The notes beneath the pieces are model-generated. The model saw only the letters and a list, made by a program, of their open reading frames with translations, did not search any database and had not been told where the DNA came from. A program made the position numbers and the translations under genes. This document shows positions 1 to 9,010 of a stretch of 64,000 nucleotides of DNA, one piece after another (the first letter of the stretch is position 1; every line of letters begins with the position of its first letter). The stretch is from Polyangium spumosum (lineage in GTDB: Bacteria; Myxococcota_A; Polyangia; Polyangiales; Polyangiaceae): assembly GCF_009649845.1 (NCBI RefSeq), contig NZ_WJIE01000016.1:1-64000 (forward strand), in the 5' to 3' direction.

Positions 1-377
<377 letters not shown>

Positions 378-380
378 TGC

Positions 381-2495
381 CTAACCTCGCTGCTTGGCGA
401 CGATCTCTTCCTGGATCGCGACCGGAACTGGTGCGTAATTCGAAATCTGCATCGTGTGCGTCGCGCGGCCCTGCGTCTTCGAACGCACGTCTGTCGCGTA
501 GCCGAACATGGAGGCGAGCGGAACTTCCGCGCGCACGACGCGCGCATTTCCCCGCTGCCCCATGTCCAGGATCCGCCCGCGACGGCTGTTCAGGTCGCCG
601 ATGACGTCGCCGAGGTATTGCTCCGGGCAAACCACCTCGACCGACATGACCGGCTCCAGGAGCACGAGGCCCGCGCGCTTGGCCGCCTCCTGGAACGCAA
701 TCGAGCCAGCCACCTCGAAGGCAGGGCCCGACGAGTCGACCTCGTGATAGCTGCCGAAGTGCAGCCGCACCTCGACGTCCACCACCGGATAACCAGCGAG
801 CACCCCGCGCCCGAGCGCGTCTCGAATCCCCTTCTCCACGGAGGGGATGAACTCCTTGGGGATGATGCCGCCAGTGATGTCGTTGACGAAGACGAACCCA
901 GCGCCGCGCGGCGCAGGGCCGAGATCGATCACGACGTGACCATATTGACCGTGCCCGCCGGTCTGCCGGACGAACCGGCCCTCGACGTCGGTGACCTTGC
1001 GCGTCACCGTCTCGCGATAGGCGACCTCGGGCTTGCCGACGTTGGCGTCGACCTTGAACTCACGCTTCAGGCGGTCGACGATGATCTCGAGGTGCAGCTC
1101 GCCCATGCCGGCGATGATCGTCTGCCCCGTCTCCTCGTTCGTGTACGTCCGGAAAGACGGGTCCTCGAACATGAGCTTCTGGAGCGACACGCCGAGCTTG
1201 TCGAGATCCGCCTTGGTCTTCGGCTCGATCGCGATCGAGATGACCGGGTCCGGGAACTCCATCCGCTCGAGGACCACGGGGTGCTTCTCGTCGCAGAGCG
1301 TGTCGCCCGTGCGCGTGTCGCGCAGACCCACCGCCGCGTAGATGTTGCCGGCGTAGCAGGTCTTGACCTCTTCACGCTTGTTCGCGTGCATGCGCAAGAT
1401 GCGACCGAAGCGCTCGCGCTTGCCACGCACCGAGTTCAAGACGCTCGAGCCGCTCTCGACCGTGCCCGAGTAGATGCGGAAGTACGTGAGGTGGCCGAAG
1501 GGATCGTTCATCACCTTGAACGCCAGCGCGGCGAACGGCTCGTTGTCCGCCGCCTTGCGCGTCACCACCTTGTCCTTCTTGTCCGGATCCGTGCCCTGCA
1601 CCGGCGGGATGTCCACCGGCGACGGCAGGAACTGGATCACCGCGTCGAGCAAGAGCTGGATGCCCTTGTTCTTGAACGCCGAGCCGCAGAGCACCGGCAC
1701 GAGCTTGAAGCCGAGCGTGCCCGCGCGAATCGCCGCGTAGATCTCTTCATGGGTGATCGACGCGAGGTCGCCGGCGATGAACTTCTCCATCACCACGTCG
1801 CTCGCGTCCGCACACGCCTCGACGAGGCGCTCACGCAGCTCCCGGCACTTGTCCTCGAGATCCGCGGGGACGGCTTCCCACCGGTACTCGGCGCCCTTCG
1901 TCTCGTCGTCGAAGACCGCCGCGCGCATCGTCACGAGGTCGATGACGCCACGAAACTTGTCCTCCGCGCCGAGCGGGTAGTGGATCGCCACCGCGTTCGC
2001 GCCGAGACGGTCCTTCATCGAGTCGACGCACATGTCGAAGTCCGCGCCGATCTTGTCCATCTTGTTGATGAACGCGATCCGCGGGACCCGGTACTTGTCC
2101 GCCTGACGCCAGACCGTCTCGCTCTGCGGCTCCACGCCGTTGCCGCCATCGAACACCGCGACCGCGCCGTCGAGCACACGCAGGCTGCGCTCGACCTCGA
2201 TCGTGAAGTCCACGTGCCCGGGCGTGTCGATGATGTTGATGCGGTGCCGGATGCCGGCGTTCGGACCTTCCTTCGGCTCCCAGAAGCAGTTCGTCGCAGC
2301 AGCCGTGATCGTGATCCCGCGCTCCTGCTCCTGGACCATCCAGTCCATGGTCGCAGCGCCCTCGTGGACCTCGCCCAGCTTGTAGCTGACGCCCGTGTAA
2401 TAGAGGATGCGCTCGGTCACCGTGGTCTTGCCCGCGTCGATGTGGGCCATGATCCCGATGTTTCTCGTGCGCTCCAGGCTGTATTCGCGGGCCAC
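381..2495 (-). CDS. fusA: Elongation factor G
   Basis: EF-G is the GTPase that translocates tRNA and mRNA on the ribosome. The start is the GTG at 2493-2495, preceded by a strong AGGAGG, giving 704 residues, the length of the E. coli protein. The reading frame stays open further upstream but that extension is Arg/Pro-rich and unlike any EF-G. Visible landmarks are the P-loop AHIDAGKT (residues 17-24), the G3 motif DTPGH, and [10 protein letters not shown] for G4. Domain IV-V sequences such as [13 protein letters not shown] and the C-terminal [10 protein letters not shown] are intact. It lies in the str operon between rpsG (304 bp upstream, with a hairpin in the gap) and tuf (3 bp downstream). 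Confidence 0.98.
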   Translation of the reverse strand: MAREYSLERTRNIGIMAHIDAGKTTVTERILYYTGVSYKLGEVHEGAATMDWMVQEQERGITITAAATNCFWEPKEGPNAGIRHRINIIDTPGHVDFTIEVERSLRVLDGAVAVFDGGNGVEPQSETVWRQADKYRVPRIAFINKMDKIGADFDMCVDSMKDRLGANAVAIHYPLGAEDKFRGVIDLVTMRAAVFDDETKGAEYRWEAVPADLEDKCRELRERLVEACADASDVVMEKFIAGDLASITHEEIYAAIRAGTLGFKLVPVLCGSAFKNKGIQLLLDAVIQFLPSPVDIPPVQGTDPDKKDKVVTRKAADNEPFAALAFKVMNDPFGHLTYFRIYSGTVESGSSVLNSVRGKRERFGRILRMHANKREEVKTCYAGNIYAAVGLRDTRTGDTLCDEKHPVVLERMEFPDPVISIAIEPKTKADLDKLGVSLQKLMFEDPSFRTYTNEETGQTIIAGMGELHLEIIVDRLKREFKVDANVGKPEVAYRETVTRKVTDVEGRFVRQTGGHGQYGHVVIDLGPAPRGAGFVFVNDITGGIIPKEFIPSVEKGIRDALGRGVLAGYPVVDVEVRLHFGSYHEVDSSGPAFEVAGSIAFQEAAKRAGLVLLEPVMSVEVVCPEQYLGDVIGDLNSRRGRILDMGQRGNARVVRAEVPLASMFGYATDVRSKTQGRATHTMQISNYAPVPVAIQEEIVAKQRG

Positions 2496-2610
2496 TGCTT
2501 CCTCCTGCGGTCGGTTTGTCTCTGCTGATGTCGGGGCGTCGGTCTCGGTTGCTCGGTTTCGTCTGTGTCGTCGTCGCCTGCGCCGTTCGTCGCTTCGAAC
2601 CCCGAACGCA

Positions 2611-2674
2611 CGACACCCTCTCCAGCCCTGCCCGCCTCCGTTTGGCGTGCTTCGAGAACCTGGAGAGGGTGTCG
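2611..2674 (-). promoter_or_regulatory. 15-bp perfect inverted repeat in the rpsG-fusA intergenic region
   Basis: The arms CGACACCCTCTCCAG (2611-2625) and CTGGAGAGGGTGTCG (2660-2674) are exact reverse complements separated by 34 nt. They sit in the 304-bp gap 2496-2799 between rpsG and fusA, about 115-180 nt upstream of the fusA start. Nothing else recognisable is in the gap. In the mRNA this would fold into a long stable stem in the fusA leader. It could be a partial terminator or attenuator, an RNA-processing site, or a binding site that sets fusA-tuf expression apart from rpsL-rpsG. There is no U-tract after either arm, so a simple intrinsic terminator is not favoured. Confidence 0.6.
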
Positions 2675-2799
2675 GGGTACGTTCGTTGGCGGCGCGCGTC
2701 GCACCGCCATGTTCGAGCACGTAACCCGATCCTTATGTCGCCTTCGCCATCTCGCTCGACGTGTCTCCTGCCGTGTCCGACCGCTTCAGGTCCGAACGA

Positions 2800-3270
2800 T
2801 CACCAGCGGTAGTGCGCGAAGGCCTTGTTCGCCTCCGCCATCTTGTGCGTGTCGTCCTTCTTCTTCACGGCGTTGCCGCGGTTCTGCGCCGCGTCGATGA
2901 GCTCCGCCGCGAGGCGCTCGCGCATCGTCTTCTCGCCGCGTGAACGCGAGTACGTCACGAGCCACCGCATCGCCAGCGCCACGCGACGCTCCGGCCGAAC
3001 CTCGACCGGGACCTGGTACGTCGCGCCGCCGACACGCCGGCTCTTCACCTCGAGCTTCGGCTTGACGTTGTCGAGCGCCTTCCGGAAGACCTCGATGGGC
3101 TCCTCCTTGAAGCGATCGCGGATGACGTCGAACGCCCCGTAGAGGATGCTCTCCGCCGTCGCCTTCTTCCCGCTCAGCATGAGCGAGTTCGTGAACTTGG
3201 CGACGAGCTTGTCCTTGAACTTCGGGTCCGGAATGATTCTGCGCTTCGGAACTTCACGTCGACGAGGCAT
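2800..3270 (-). CDS. rpsG: 30S ribosomal protein S7
   Basis: S7 nucleates assembly of the 16S rRNA 3' major domain and lines the decoding-centre exit side. The 156 residues match the family length exactly. The N-terminus [18 protein letters not shown] and the internal [19 protein letters not shown] and [15 protein letters not shown] segments are typical S7. It is the second gene of the str operon, 53 bp after rpsL. The rpsL-rpsG gap contains the palindrome GCTCTCGAGAGC (3302-3313), probably of little consequence. Nothing is truncated. Confidence 0.98.
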   Translation of the reverse strand: MPRRREVPKRRIIPDPKFKDKLVAKFTNSLMLSGKKATAESILYGAFDVIRDRFKEEPIEVFRKALDNVKPKLEVKSRRVGGATYQVPVEVRPERRVALAMRWLVTYSRSRGEKTMRERLAAELIDAAQNRGNAVKKKDDTHKMAEANKAFAHYRW

Positions 3271-3323
3271 GGTGCTTCCTTATGGCGGACTGTGGTCGGG
3301 GGCTCTCGAGAGCGAGCTCTCGC

Positions 3324-3722
3324 TCAGCTCTTCGGGCGCTTCACGCCGTACTTCGAGCGCTTGCGGTTGCGGGTCGCCTTGTTGGTCGAGCTCGGCCCCG
3401 CGGCGCCCGAGGCGTCCAGCGTGCCACGCACGACGTGGTAACGAACGCCCGGCAGATCCTTCACGCGACCCCCGCGGATGAGCACGACCGAGTGCTCCTG
3501 CAGGTTGTGCCCCTCGCCCGGGATGTAGCTCGTGACCTCCATCTGGTTGGTGAGGCGCACGCGACACACCTTGCGGAGGGCCGAGTTCGGCTTCTTCGGC
3601 GTCGTGGTGTACACGCGGACGCACACGCCACGCCGCTGCGGGCAGGACTTGAGCGCCGGAGAGGCCGTCTTGTAACGAGCGGCTTCGCGGCCGTTTCGGA
3701 TGAGCTGGCTGATGGTCGGCAT
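3324..3722 (-). CDS. rpsL: 30S ribosomal protein S12
   Basis: S12 sits at the decoding centre and controls accuracy. The 132 residues start [20 protein letters not shown]. The streptomycin-contact loops are wild type ([13 protein letters not shown] with K43/K44, and [10 protein letters not shown]). Near the C-terminus the usual short LDxxGVxxRxxxRSKYG segment is replaced by a longer Ala/Gly/Ser/Pro stretch at about residues 103-118 before [11 protein letters not shown], making the protein about 8 residues longer than the 124-residue enteric form. It is the first gene of the str operon, with a predicted promoter 34-61 bp upstream of its start codon. No strong Shine-Dalgarno is visible, consistent with a short leader. 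Confidence 0.98.
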   Translation of the reverse strand: MPTISQLIRNGREAARYKTASPALKSCPQRRGVCVRVYTTTPKKPNSALRKVCRVRLTNQMEVTSYIPGEGHNLQEHSVVLIRGGRVKDLPGVRYHVVRGTLDASGAAGPSSTNKATRNRKRSKYGVKRPKS

Positions 3723-3755
3723 GGTGGTTCGTCTACCCGGAATCGGGGGACGCGG

Positions 3756-3783
3756 AGGATACCCGGCGAAGGAGCCATGTCAA
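3756..3783 (-). promoter_or_regulatory. Sigma70-type promoter of the str operon
   Basis: On the minus strand TTGACA (3783-3778) is followed after 16 bp by TATCCT (3761-3756). The -35 matches consensus perfectly and the -10 matches 4 of 6 positions. It predicts transcription starting near 3748, about 26 nt before the rpsL ATG. It lies in the 154-bp divergent gap between rpsL and the plus-strand gene at 3877. No start site has been measured; the call rests on the hexamers and position. Confidence 0.7.
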
Positions 3784-3876
3784 GCCGTCCGAGAACGGAC
3801 TTGCCGCCCAGGTTGCTTTTCCTGCCCTGGATCCGAGGTTTTGCCTGATCGAACCCGCTTCGGTTAGCGTCGGATC

Positions 3877-4644
3877 GTGAGCAAAAAGCTTTCCCGTGCC
3901 CAGCGCAAGGAGCACCGCGCGCGCGCCGCGCGTTCCCCCTCGGCCTCCACGTCCACCTCCAAGCCGACCCAGACGGCCAGCCCGGCAGAGGCCCGTGACG
4001 CCTCGAGCGTAGCTGCACCCTCCACGGCACGCCAGGACACGAAGGTCTCGACAAAACAACCGTCGAGCGCCGAGACGAGCAAGCACGCTGCGCCCGAGAC
4101 GAACAAGGCGGAGCGCAAGGCAGAGAAGAGCACGAAGGCAAGCACGCGCGTCGCCGCGGCGAAGCCAGCGAAGGAGCACGAGGAGAGCCCGAGCAAGGCG
4201 ATCGAGCCCGCGAAGAAGGGGCCAAAGAAGGAGCACGCGGTGCTCGTGCTGTTCGGCCTCGTCGCCGCAGCGTTCGTGATCGTCTACCTGCTCGGGCAGC
4301 GCAGCTCGTCACAGGCGGTCCAGTCGGACAAACCCGCCGCGACACCGCAAGAGAAGCCCGCGCCGAGGCCCGCGGACAAACCGGAGACGCAGCCCGCGTC
4401 GCTGCCGATCGTCCCCGCCGAAGCGCCCGCGCAGCCGGAGGCGCCGAAGCCCGCCACGAGCGACAGCGCCACGAAGGCGAGCGCGACGGTGATCGCGGAA
4501 GAGCCACCCGCGCCGCGAGAGGCGCCCACCACGAGCCCGACGTCCGCCCCCACGGCGAAGGCCCAAGCCGCGCCCAAAACCGGCGCGACCAAGCCCGCAG
4601 CGCCGAAGCCGAAGCCCCGCGCCTCGGAGGATGCCTACGAGTGA
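3877..4644 (+). CDS. Single-pass membrane protein with Lys/Ala/Pro-rich low-complexity arms
   Basis: The function is unknown. The 255-residue protein starts at GTG 3877. It has a basic, Ala/Ser/Lys-rich N-terminal arm of about 118 residues, one clear transmembrane helix at about residues 121-141 (AVLVLFGLVAAAFVIVYLL), and a long Ala/Pro/Lys-rich C-terminal arm with no recognisable domain. With a highly basic N-terminus the arm is predicted cytoplasmic and the Pro-rich part periplasmic, which could span or sense the periplasm. It is divergent from the str operon. The next gene's preferred start is 119 bp downstream. Composition bias makes homology hard to judge. Confidence 0.7.
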   Translation: MSKKLSRAQRKEHRARAARSPSASTSTSKPTQTASPAEARDASSVAAPSTARQDTKVSTKQPSSAETSKHAAPETNKAERKAEKSTKASTRVAAAKPAKEHEESPSKAIEPAKKGPKKEHAVLVLFGLVAAAFVIVYLLGQRSSSQAVQSDKPAATPQEKPAPRPADKPETQPASLPIVPAEAPAQPEAPKPATSDSATKASATVIAEEPPAPREAPTTSPTSAPTAKAQAAPKTGATKPAAPKPKPRASEDAYE

Positions 4645-4763
4645 TCGAGGCCCGTGGCCCAGGATGCTTGACGCGCCACATGCATCTCGTTTTCCGTTAT
4701 CGTAGAAGCGAGCGCAGCCCGCGGGGCGCTCGCCCAGCGCCCCCGCCGAAAGGACAGTTTTCG

Positions 4764-5627
4764 ATGCCCACGTTGCCGGATCCGGAGCCTCTTCGCGCGA
4801 TGCCCGCCGCTCGTCGAGCGCGCGCTTCCCTCGCGTGCGTCGCCGCCTCCGCGCTGGGTCTCTCCCTGCTCTCGCTCGCGCACGACGCGCACGCGCAAGC
4901 GGCGCCGCCTCCGCCGCCTCCGCCGGCCGGAGCCCAGGCGCAAGCCCCCGCGCCGCAGCCCGCCGCGCCTCCGCTCGACGCACCTCCGCCCGCGCCGACC
5001 GCGCCCGCAGGCGCCGCGCCGGAGGCGCCTCCGCCCGCGCCTCCGCCGCCCACGGGATACGGCTATCCGCAAGGGTATGCGCCTCCGCAGGGGTATGGCC
5101 CGCCTCCGCCAGGTTACGGCCCGCCTCCGCAAGGCGGCGAGTACGGCCCGCCTCCGCCAGGAGGCTTCGGCCCGCAGCAAGGTTACCCGTACGGATATCC
5201 GTACTACGGCCCGTACTACGGTGAACCGCAGCCTCCGCCGCCGCGTTACGAGCGCAAGAGCACGCCGATGATGATCAGCGGCATCCTGCTCACGACCGCG
5301 GGCGTCGTCGGTGTGCTCGCCGGCTCGGCGGTCGCGAGCACCGCGGCCAACCAGATCCCGATCTACTGCGAATCGCAGTTCGGCCCCACGATCTGCGAGA
5401 CGCGCGCCGACGAGACCCAGCAAGCCGTGGGCTACGGCGTGATGATCACGGGCATCGTGGCCCTCGGCGTGGGCATTCCGCTGTGGGTCATCGGCAGCAA
5501 ACGCGTGCCCGTGAAGGCGGACGAGACCTCGCCCGCAGCGCCGTCCACGACCACGCCCGCCGCGCCGCAGACGAGCGTGCGCCTGCTCGTGAGCCCCACG
5601 TCCGCAGGGCTGCGCGTCACGTTCTGA
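4764..5627 (+). CDS. Secreted/membrane protein with Pro-Tyr-Gly repeats and two C-terminal helices
   Basis: The function is unknown. ATG 4764 is preferred because GAAAGGA lies 8-10 nt upstream; ATG 4800 is an alternative. The 287-residue product has a signal peptide ending near AHAQA, a region of poly-Pro and Ala/Pro, then short GYGPPPPGYG-type repeats (about residues 95-150) as in surface-linked myxobacterial proteins. Two hydrophobic segments follow (MMISGILLTTAGVVGVLAGS and GYGVMITGIVALGVGIPLWVIG) and a short C-terminal tail. The pattern, a proline-rich periplasmic arm ahead of a two-helix hairpin, is common in uncharacterised Polyangiales envelope proteins. Confidence 0.75.
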   Translation: MPTLPDPEPLRAMPAARRARASLACVAASALGLSLLSLAHDAHAQAAPPPPPPPAGAQAQAPAPQPAAPPLDAPPPAPTAPAGAAPEAPPPAPPPPTGYGYPQGYAPPQGYGPPPPGYGPPPQGGEYGPPPPGGFGPQQGYPYGYPYYGPYYGEPQPPPPRYERKSTPMMISGILLTTAGVVGVLAGSAVASTAANQIPIYCESQFGPTICETRADETQQAVGYGVMITGIVALGVGIPLWVIGSKRVPVKADETSPAAPSTTTPAAPQTSVRLLVSPTSAGLRVTF

Positions 5628-5629
5628 TC

Positions 5630-5647
5630 ACGACGCGTCGGCGTCGT
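5630..5647. terminator. Hairpin between convergent genes
   Basis: ACGACGC (5630-5636), loop GTCG, then GCGTCGT (5641-5647) forms a 7-bp stem with a tetraloop. It fills the 20-bp gap between the stop codons of two convergent genes, so it can act in both directions. There is no T-tract, which is common in GC-rich genomes, so the call is tentative. Confidence 0.45.
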
Positions 5648-6682
5648 TCAGGTGCAGTTGCCGTTCCCGTCACACGTGTTGAGCACACCGCCGGTGCAGA
5701 CTGTGCCCATCGCAGCGGGCGCGGTCGACGGCACGCCGCCCGAGCACACGGGGACCGTGCAGTCGCTCGGCGTCGGGTCGGCAGGCACGTCCGTGTCGTC
5801 GACTTGATCCATCGTGCCTCCCATGCCGTCGCAGAACGTCGTGCGACAGTCGCCCGGCGTCTCCGAAGCGACGTCGGTCCCCGGGAAGGGCATCTGCACC
5901 ACGCACGCGCCCGCCGCACATGCGCTCGGTCTGCACGTGGTGGATCCGCCGCACGCCATGCCGTCGGGCACGGGCGTGTGGACGATCGCGCCGCTCTCGC
6001 CACACGACTCGATGTCGCAGTCGTTGTCGTCGGGCGCGGGCGTCTCGCCGGGCGCGGGCGCCGGGACGACGAGGCCTTTCATGTCGCAGACGGCGCGCAG
6101 GCAGTCGCCCATGTCGACGTTGGAGACCTCCTTGCCGACGGCGATCTCGAGGCCACACGCGTTCGTCATGCCCATGGCGTTGCACACCGGCACGTGGCAG
6201 AGGCCGCCCGTCGGACATTGCTCCGCATTGTTGCATCCGACGCAGAGACCGCCGGAGCACGTGAGCTGGTTGCCGGGTGCGCACTGCGCGCCTTCCATCG
6301 CGGCATCCGTCGCGTGGTTCGGCACGCTGCCCGAACACGTGTCGAGGGTGCAAGGGTTGTAGTCGTCGGGTTTGTCCGTGTCGTCGACGACCTCCTCGAC
6401 CGTGCCTTCGGCCGTGCACTGCTTGCGCTTGCAGTCGCCGGGGACGAGGCCCGCGAGGACGAGTGTCCCCGCCGGCGCCTGGGACTCGACGCAGGCGCCC
6501 TCGGCGCACCGGGCGGTCTTGCAAGGGTCGGTCGTGCTGCACTGCGCGTCGCTCGTGCACGCAGCGCCCGAGCCGCCGCCCGACGACGAAGAGGACGTCG
6601 TGCCGCTCGCCCCTTCCCCGCACGCAGCGACGAACAGAAGGCTTGCGAGACCGAGCCCGAGGAGGTGATCGAAGCGAAGCAT
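5648..6682 (-). CDS. Cys-rich secreted lipoprotein
   Basis: The start is ATG 6682, because it opens a lipoprotein signal peptide (MLRFDHLLGLGLASLLFVAAC, lipobox VAAC with the lipidated Cys at about residue 21). After a Gly/Ser linker, the 344-residue protein consists of repeated Cys pairs in modules of the type CxxxxCxxG, for example ACTSDAQCSTTDPCKTARCAEG-like spacing, separated by Asp/Pro-rich turns such as VDDTDxPxD. This is the disulfide-rich repeat architecture common in myxobacterial outer-surface proteins of unknown function. The gene is convergent with the upstream plus-strand gene and 47 bp downstream of another lipoprotein gene. Confidence 0.8.
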   Translation of the reverse strand: MLRFDHLLGLGLASLLFVAACGEGASGTTSSSSSGGGSGAACTSDAQCSTTDPCKTARCAEGACVESQAPAGTLVLAGLVPGDCKRKQCTAEGTVEEVVDDTDKPDDYNPCTLDTCSGSVPNHATDAAMEGAQCAPGNQLTCSGGLCVGCNNAEQCPTGGLCHVPVCNAMGMTNACGLEIAVGKEVSNVDMGDCLRAVCDMKGLVVPAPAPGETPAPDDNDCDIESCGESGAIVHTPVPDGMACGGSTTCRPSACAAGACVVQMPFPGTDVASETPGDCRTTFCDGMGGTMDQVDDTDVPADPTPSDCTVPVCSGGVPSTAPAAMGTVCTGGVLNTCDGNGNCT

Positions 6683-6729
6683 GACGCGATCGTGTCCGCG
6701 CGCGGCGATCGCTGTCAACTCGCGCGGCT

Positions 6730-7326
6730 CTAAGGCGTCGTTCGCGCGAGGCAGGAGAGGACCTCGACGCCACACGAGGTCTCGACACACGCGTCACACG
6801 CAGCGGTGTCCGTCGAGGTGCCGCCACACGCGGGCGTGAGCGAGCAGCTCGGGAGGCACGGGTTCGCCATGCATCTGCACTTGGAGAGCAAGTCGTAGAC
6901 GTCCACCGAGCTCGGGCACACCGAGCCGCTCTCGGGCTTGGCGACGCTCGCGCTGGCCACGTTGGCGCACGGGATACACGTCGTCCCACCGCCTCCGGCG
7001 CCGCCCATGCCGCCGTCGCCGCCCATGCCGCCGGCCCCGCCGATGCCACCCGTGCCGCCGATGCCACCCATGCCACCTGCGCCGCCCATGCCACCTGCGC
7101 CGCCCATGCCGCCGGCCCCGCCGATGCCACCCGCGCCGCCCGCACCACCTGCGCCGCCCTGCCCGGCGCAGCCTTTCGCGCTCGGCTTCCTGTCGCAAAG
7201 CGTGTCCCACTCGGTCGAGTGGAAGAGATCACTGCTGCAGGCGATCGACGCGAGCGCGAAGAACGACGGCAGACAAACCCCGAGGCGGAGCCAGATCGAA
7301 CGAGCGCGCATCGCGAAGGAGAGCAT
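6730..7326 (-). CDS. Lipoprotein with collagen-like Gly-rich repeats
   Basis: The protein has 198 residues; ATG 7326 or the internal ATG 7311 could be the start. It carries a lipoprotein signal peptide (lipobox ALASIAC), then about 60 residues of GGAGGxGG/GGMGG repeats, encoded by imperfect 9-bp and 18-bp DNA repeats at about 7000-7160. The C-terminal 85 residues contain paired Cys (CIPC, CRC, CxxSC, CDACVETSC) suggesting a disulfide-stabilised domain. The function is unknown. It lies 47 bp upstream of the other Cys-rich lipoprotein gene on the same strand, so the two may be co-expressed and co-localised on the surface. Confidence 0.78.
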   Translation of the reverse strand: MLSFAMRARSIWLRLGVCLPSFFALASIACSSDLFHSTEWDTLCDRKPSAKGCAGQGGAGGAGGAGGIGGAGGMGGAGGMGGAGGMGGIGGTGGIGGAGGMGGDGGMGGAGGGGTTCIPCANVASASVAKPESGSVCPSSVDVYDLLSKCRCMANPCLPSCSLTPACGGTSTDTAACDACVETSCGVEVLSCLARTTP

Positions 7327-7368
7327 CCGTGATCCTGGGGCGGATCGACAAGGGCGAAGATGCTCGCG

Positions 7369-8994
7369 TCACGCGTCGAACGCGTCGCGCAGGTGTTCCC
7401 CTTCGAGCTCGGCGAGGAACGGCGTCCTCTCGCACGTCGCCTCGATCCACCGCGCCTCGGCCTCGCCGATCCAGCCGCGCCCCGCGAGCCGGCAGAGCCG
7501 ATCGACGCGGCTCGCGTGCGCGCGGACCCGCGCCGCCGCATACGCCGCCATCTCGCCACGCCGGATCATGAAGCCCCAGTCGCTCGCCTCCAGGAGCACG
7601 AGCTCGCGGATCGCCTGATCGAGCGCGCGCCCCGCGACGCCGTCGGCGCCGCGCCTCGCCCGCACGAGCCCCTGCACCGCGTGCTCCGCGTGGCGCACGT
7701 GCCGCACGAGGTGCGCGGGTGACATGCCGTCCGTCCTGTCGGGCTCGAGCGCACGTCCGAGCCACGCCTCGCCGAAGCCACCTTCACCCCACGACGAGGC
7801 CGAGGGCTCGGCGACCGCGAGATCCGGCTCGGCCGCGAGGTACGCGCCCAGCGTGACGGGCGCGATCTCGCCTGCGAGCTCGGCGCGATGCAGCGCGCGC
7901 AGCGCGTGTTCGAGGAAGAGCGGCCCTTCGAACCACCAGTGACCGAAGAGCTCGGCGTCGTACGGCGCCACCACGACGGGCCTCGGCCCGCGGCCCTGCC
8001 CTGCGCGGATCGCGCCCACCCGCTCGGCCACGAAGCGCTCGGCGTCCGCGCGGGCGCGCGCCTCGGCCGCGGCCGGATCCCAGAGCTCCTTGTGCGGCCC
8101 GGGGCCGGTGATGCGGTGGTACTTGAGCCCCGTCATGAGGCGCGCGCCGCCGGGCCCGATCTCCCCCGCGAGCGCGGCTTCCGGCAGGTCGAAGCCGATG
8201 TCGCGATAAAAATCGCGGTAGTCCGGGTGGCCCGGATATCCGGCCTCGCGCGACCAGACCTCCCGCGAAGCCCGCGGATCCCGGCCGAAAAACGCGACGC
8301 CCGAGGGCGAGAGGATCGGCGCGAGCACGCCGCGCGGGGGCCTCGGCAACGCGAGCTCGAGGCCGTGCGCGTCGAGCACGGTGTACCCCACGCCCGCCGC
8401 CGCGAGCTCGGGCAAGAGGGAAGGATCAAAACCACACTCGGGGAGCCACAACCCGCGTGGCCTTCGCCCCACGAGCGCCTCGAACGCGCGCAGGCCGAGT
8501 TTCACCTGCGCGCGCGCGGACGAGCGCGTCAGCGCGGGCAGGTACGCGTGCGTCACGCTCGTCGTCGAGAGCTCGATCGATCCTCGATCCTCGTGGCCCA
8601 CGAGCGCGCCGAGCACGTCGCCGGAGATGCGCTCCCACGTCGCGCGCGTGGCCTCGATCCGCGCGCGGTAAAACGCCACGATCGGGCGGAGCGCCGCGTC
8701 CGAGCGGGTGCGTCGCTCCTCCTGCGCCGCGAGCCGCTCGAGCCGGTCCATGTGCAGGACGAAGCGCTTTCGAAGCAGCGGATCGGCGAGCATCGCCGCG
8801 AGCGTCGGCGAGATCGACACCGTGATCCGCGCCGCGATCCCGTCCGCTTCGAGGCGCGCGAGCACGTCGACGAGCGGCAGGTACGACTCCCAGAGCGCCT
8901 CGTGGAGCCACCGCTCCTCGAGCGGCCGCGCGTGCTCCGGATGGCGCACCCAGGGCAGGTGCGCGTGCAGGACGATCGCGACGTATCCCAGCAT
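7369..8994 (-). CDS. GH57 family 1,4-alpha-glucan branching enzyme
   Basis: The enzyme should transfer alpha-1,4 glucan segments to make alpha-1,6 branches in glycogen. ATG 8994 opens the canonical N-terminus MLGYVAIVLHAHLPWVRHPE of GH57/DUF1957 proteins; the frame continues upstream but without family similarity. The product has 541 residues. The nucleophile is E186 in LWLPECGFDP and the acid/base Asp is D346 in APYDAELFGHWWFEG, both exact GH57 branching-enzyme motifs. The C-terminal helical region (about residues 390-541) is present. It follows hemC by 16 bp and could be cotranscribed with the heme genes. No other glycogen gene is in the window. Confidence 0.92.
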   Translation of the reverse strand: MLGYVAIVLHAHLPWVRHPEHARPLEERWLHEALWESYLPLVDVLARLEADGIAARITVSISPTLAAMLADPLLRKRFVLHMDRLERLAAQEERRTRSDAALRPIVAFYRARIEATRATWERISGDVLGALVGHEDRGSIELSTTSVTHAYLPALTRSSARAQVKLGLRAFEALVGRRPRGLWLPECGFDPSLLPELAAAGVGYTVLDAHGLELALPRPPRGVLAPILSPSGVAFFGRDPRASREVWSREAGYPGHPDYRDFYRDIGFDLPEAALAGEIGPGGARLMTGLKYHRITGPGPHKELWDPAAAEARARADAERFVAERVGAIRAGQGRGPRPVVVAPYDAELFGHWWFEGPLFLEHALRALHRAELAGEIAPVTLGAYLAAEPDLAVAEPSASSWGEGGFGEAWLGRALEPDRTDGMSPAHLVRHVRHAEHAVQGLVRARRGADGVAGRALDQAIRELVLLEASDWGFMIRRGEMAAYAAARVRAHASRVDRLCRLAGRGWIGEAEARWIEATCERTPFLAELEGEHLRDAFDA

Positions 8995-9010
8995 CGGCGG
9001 CAGGATCCTC

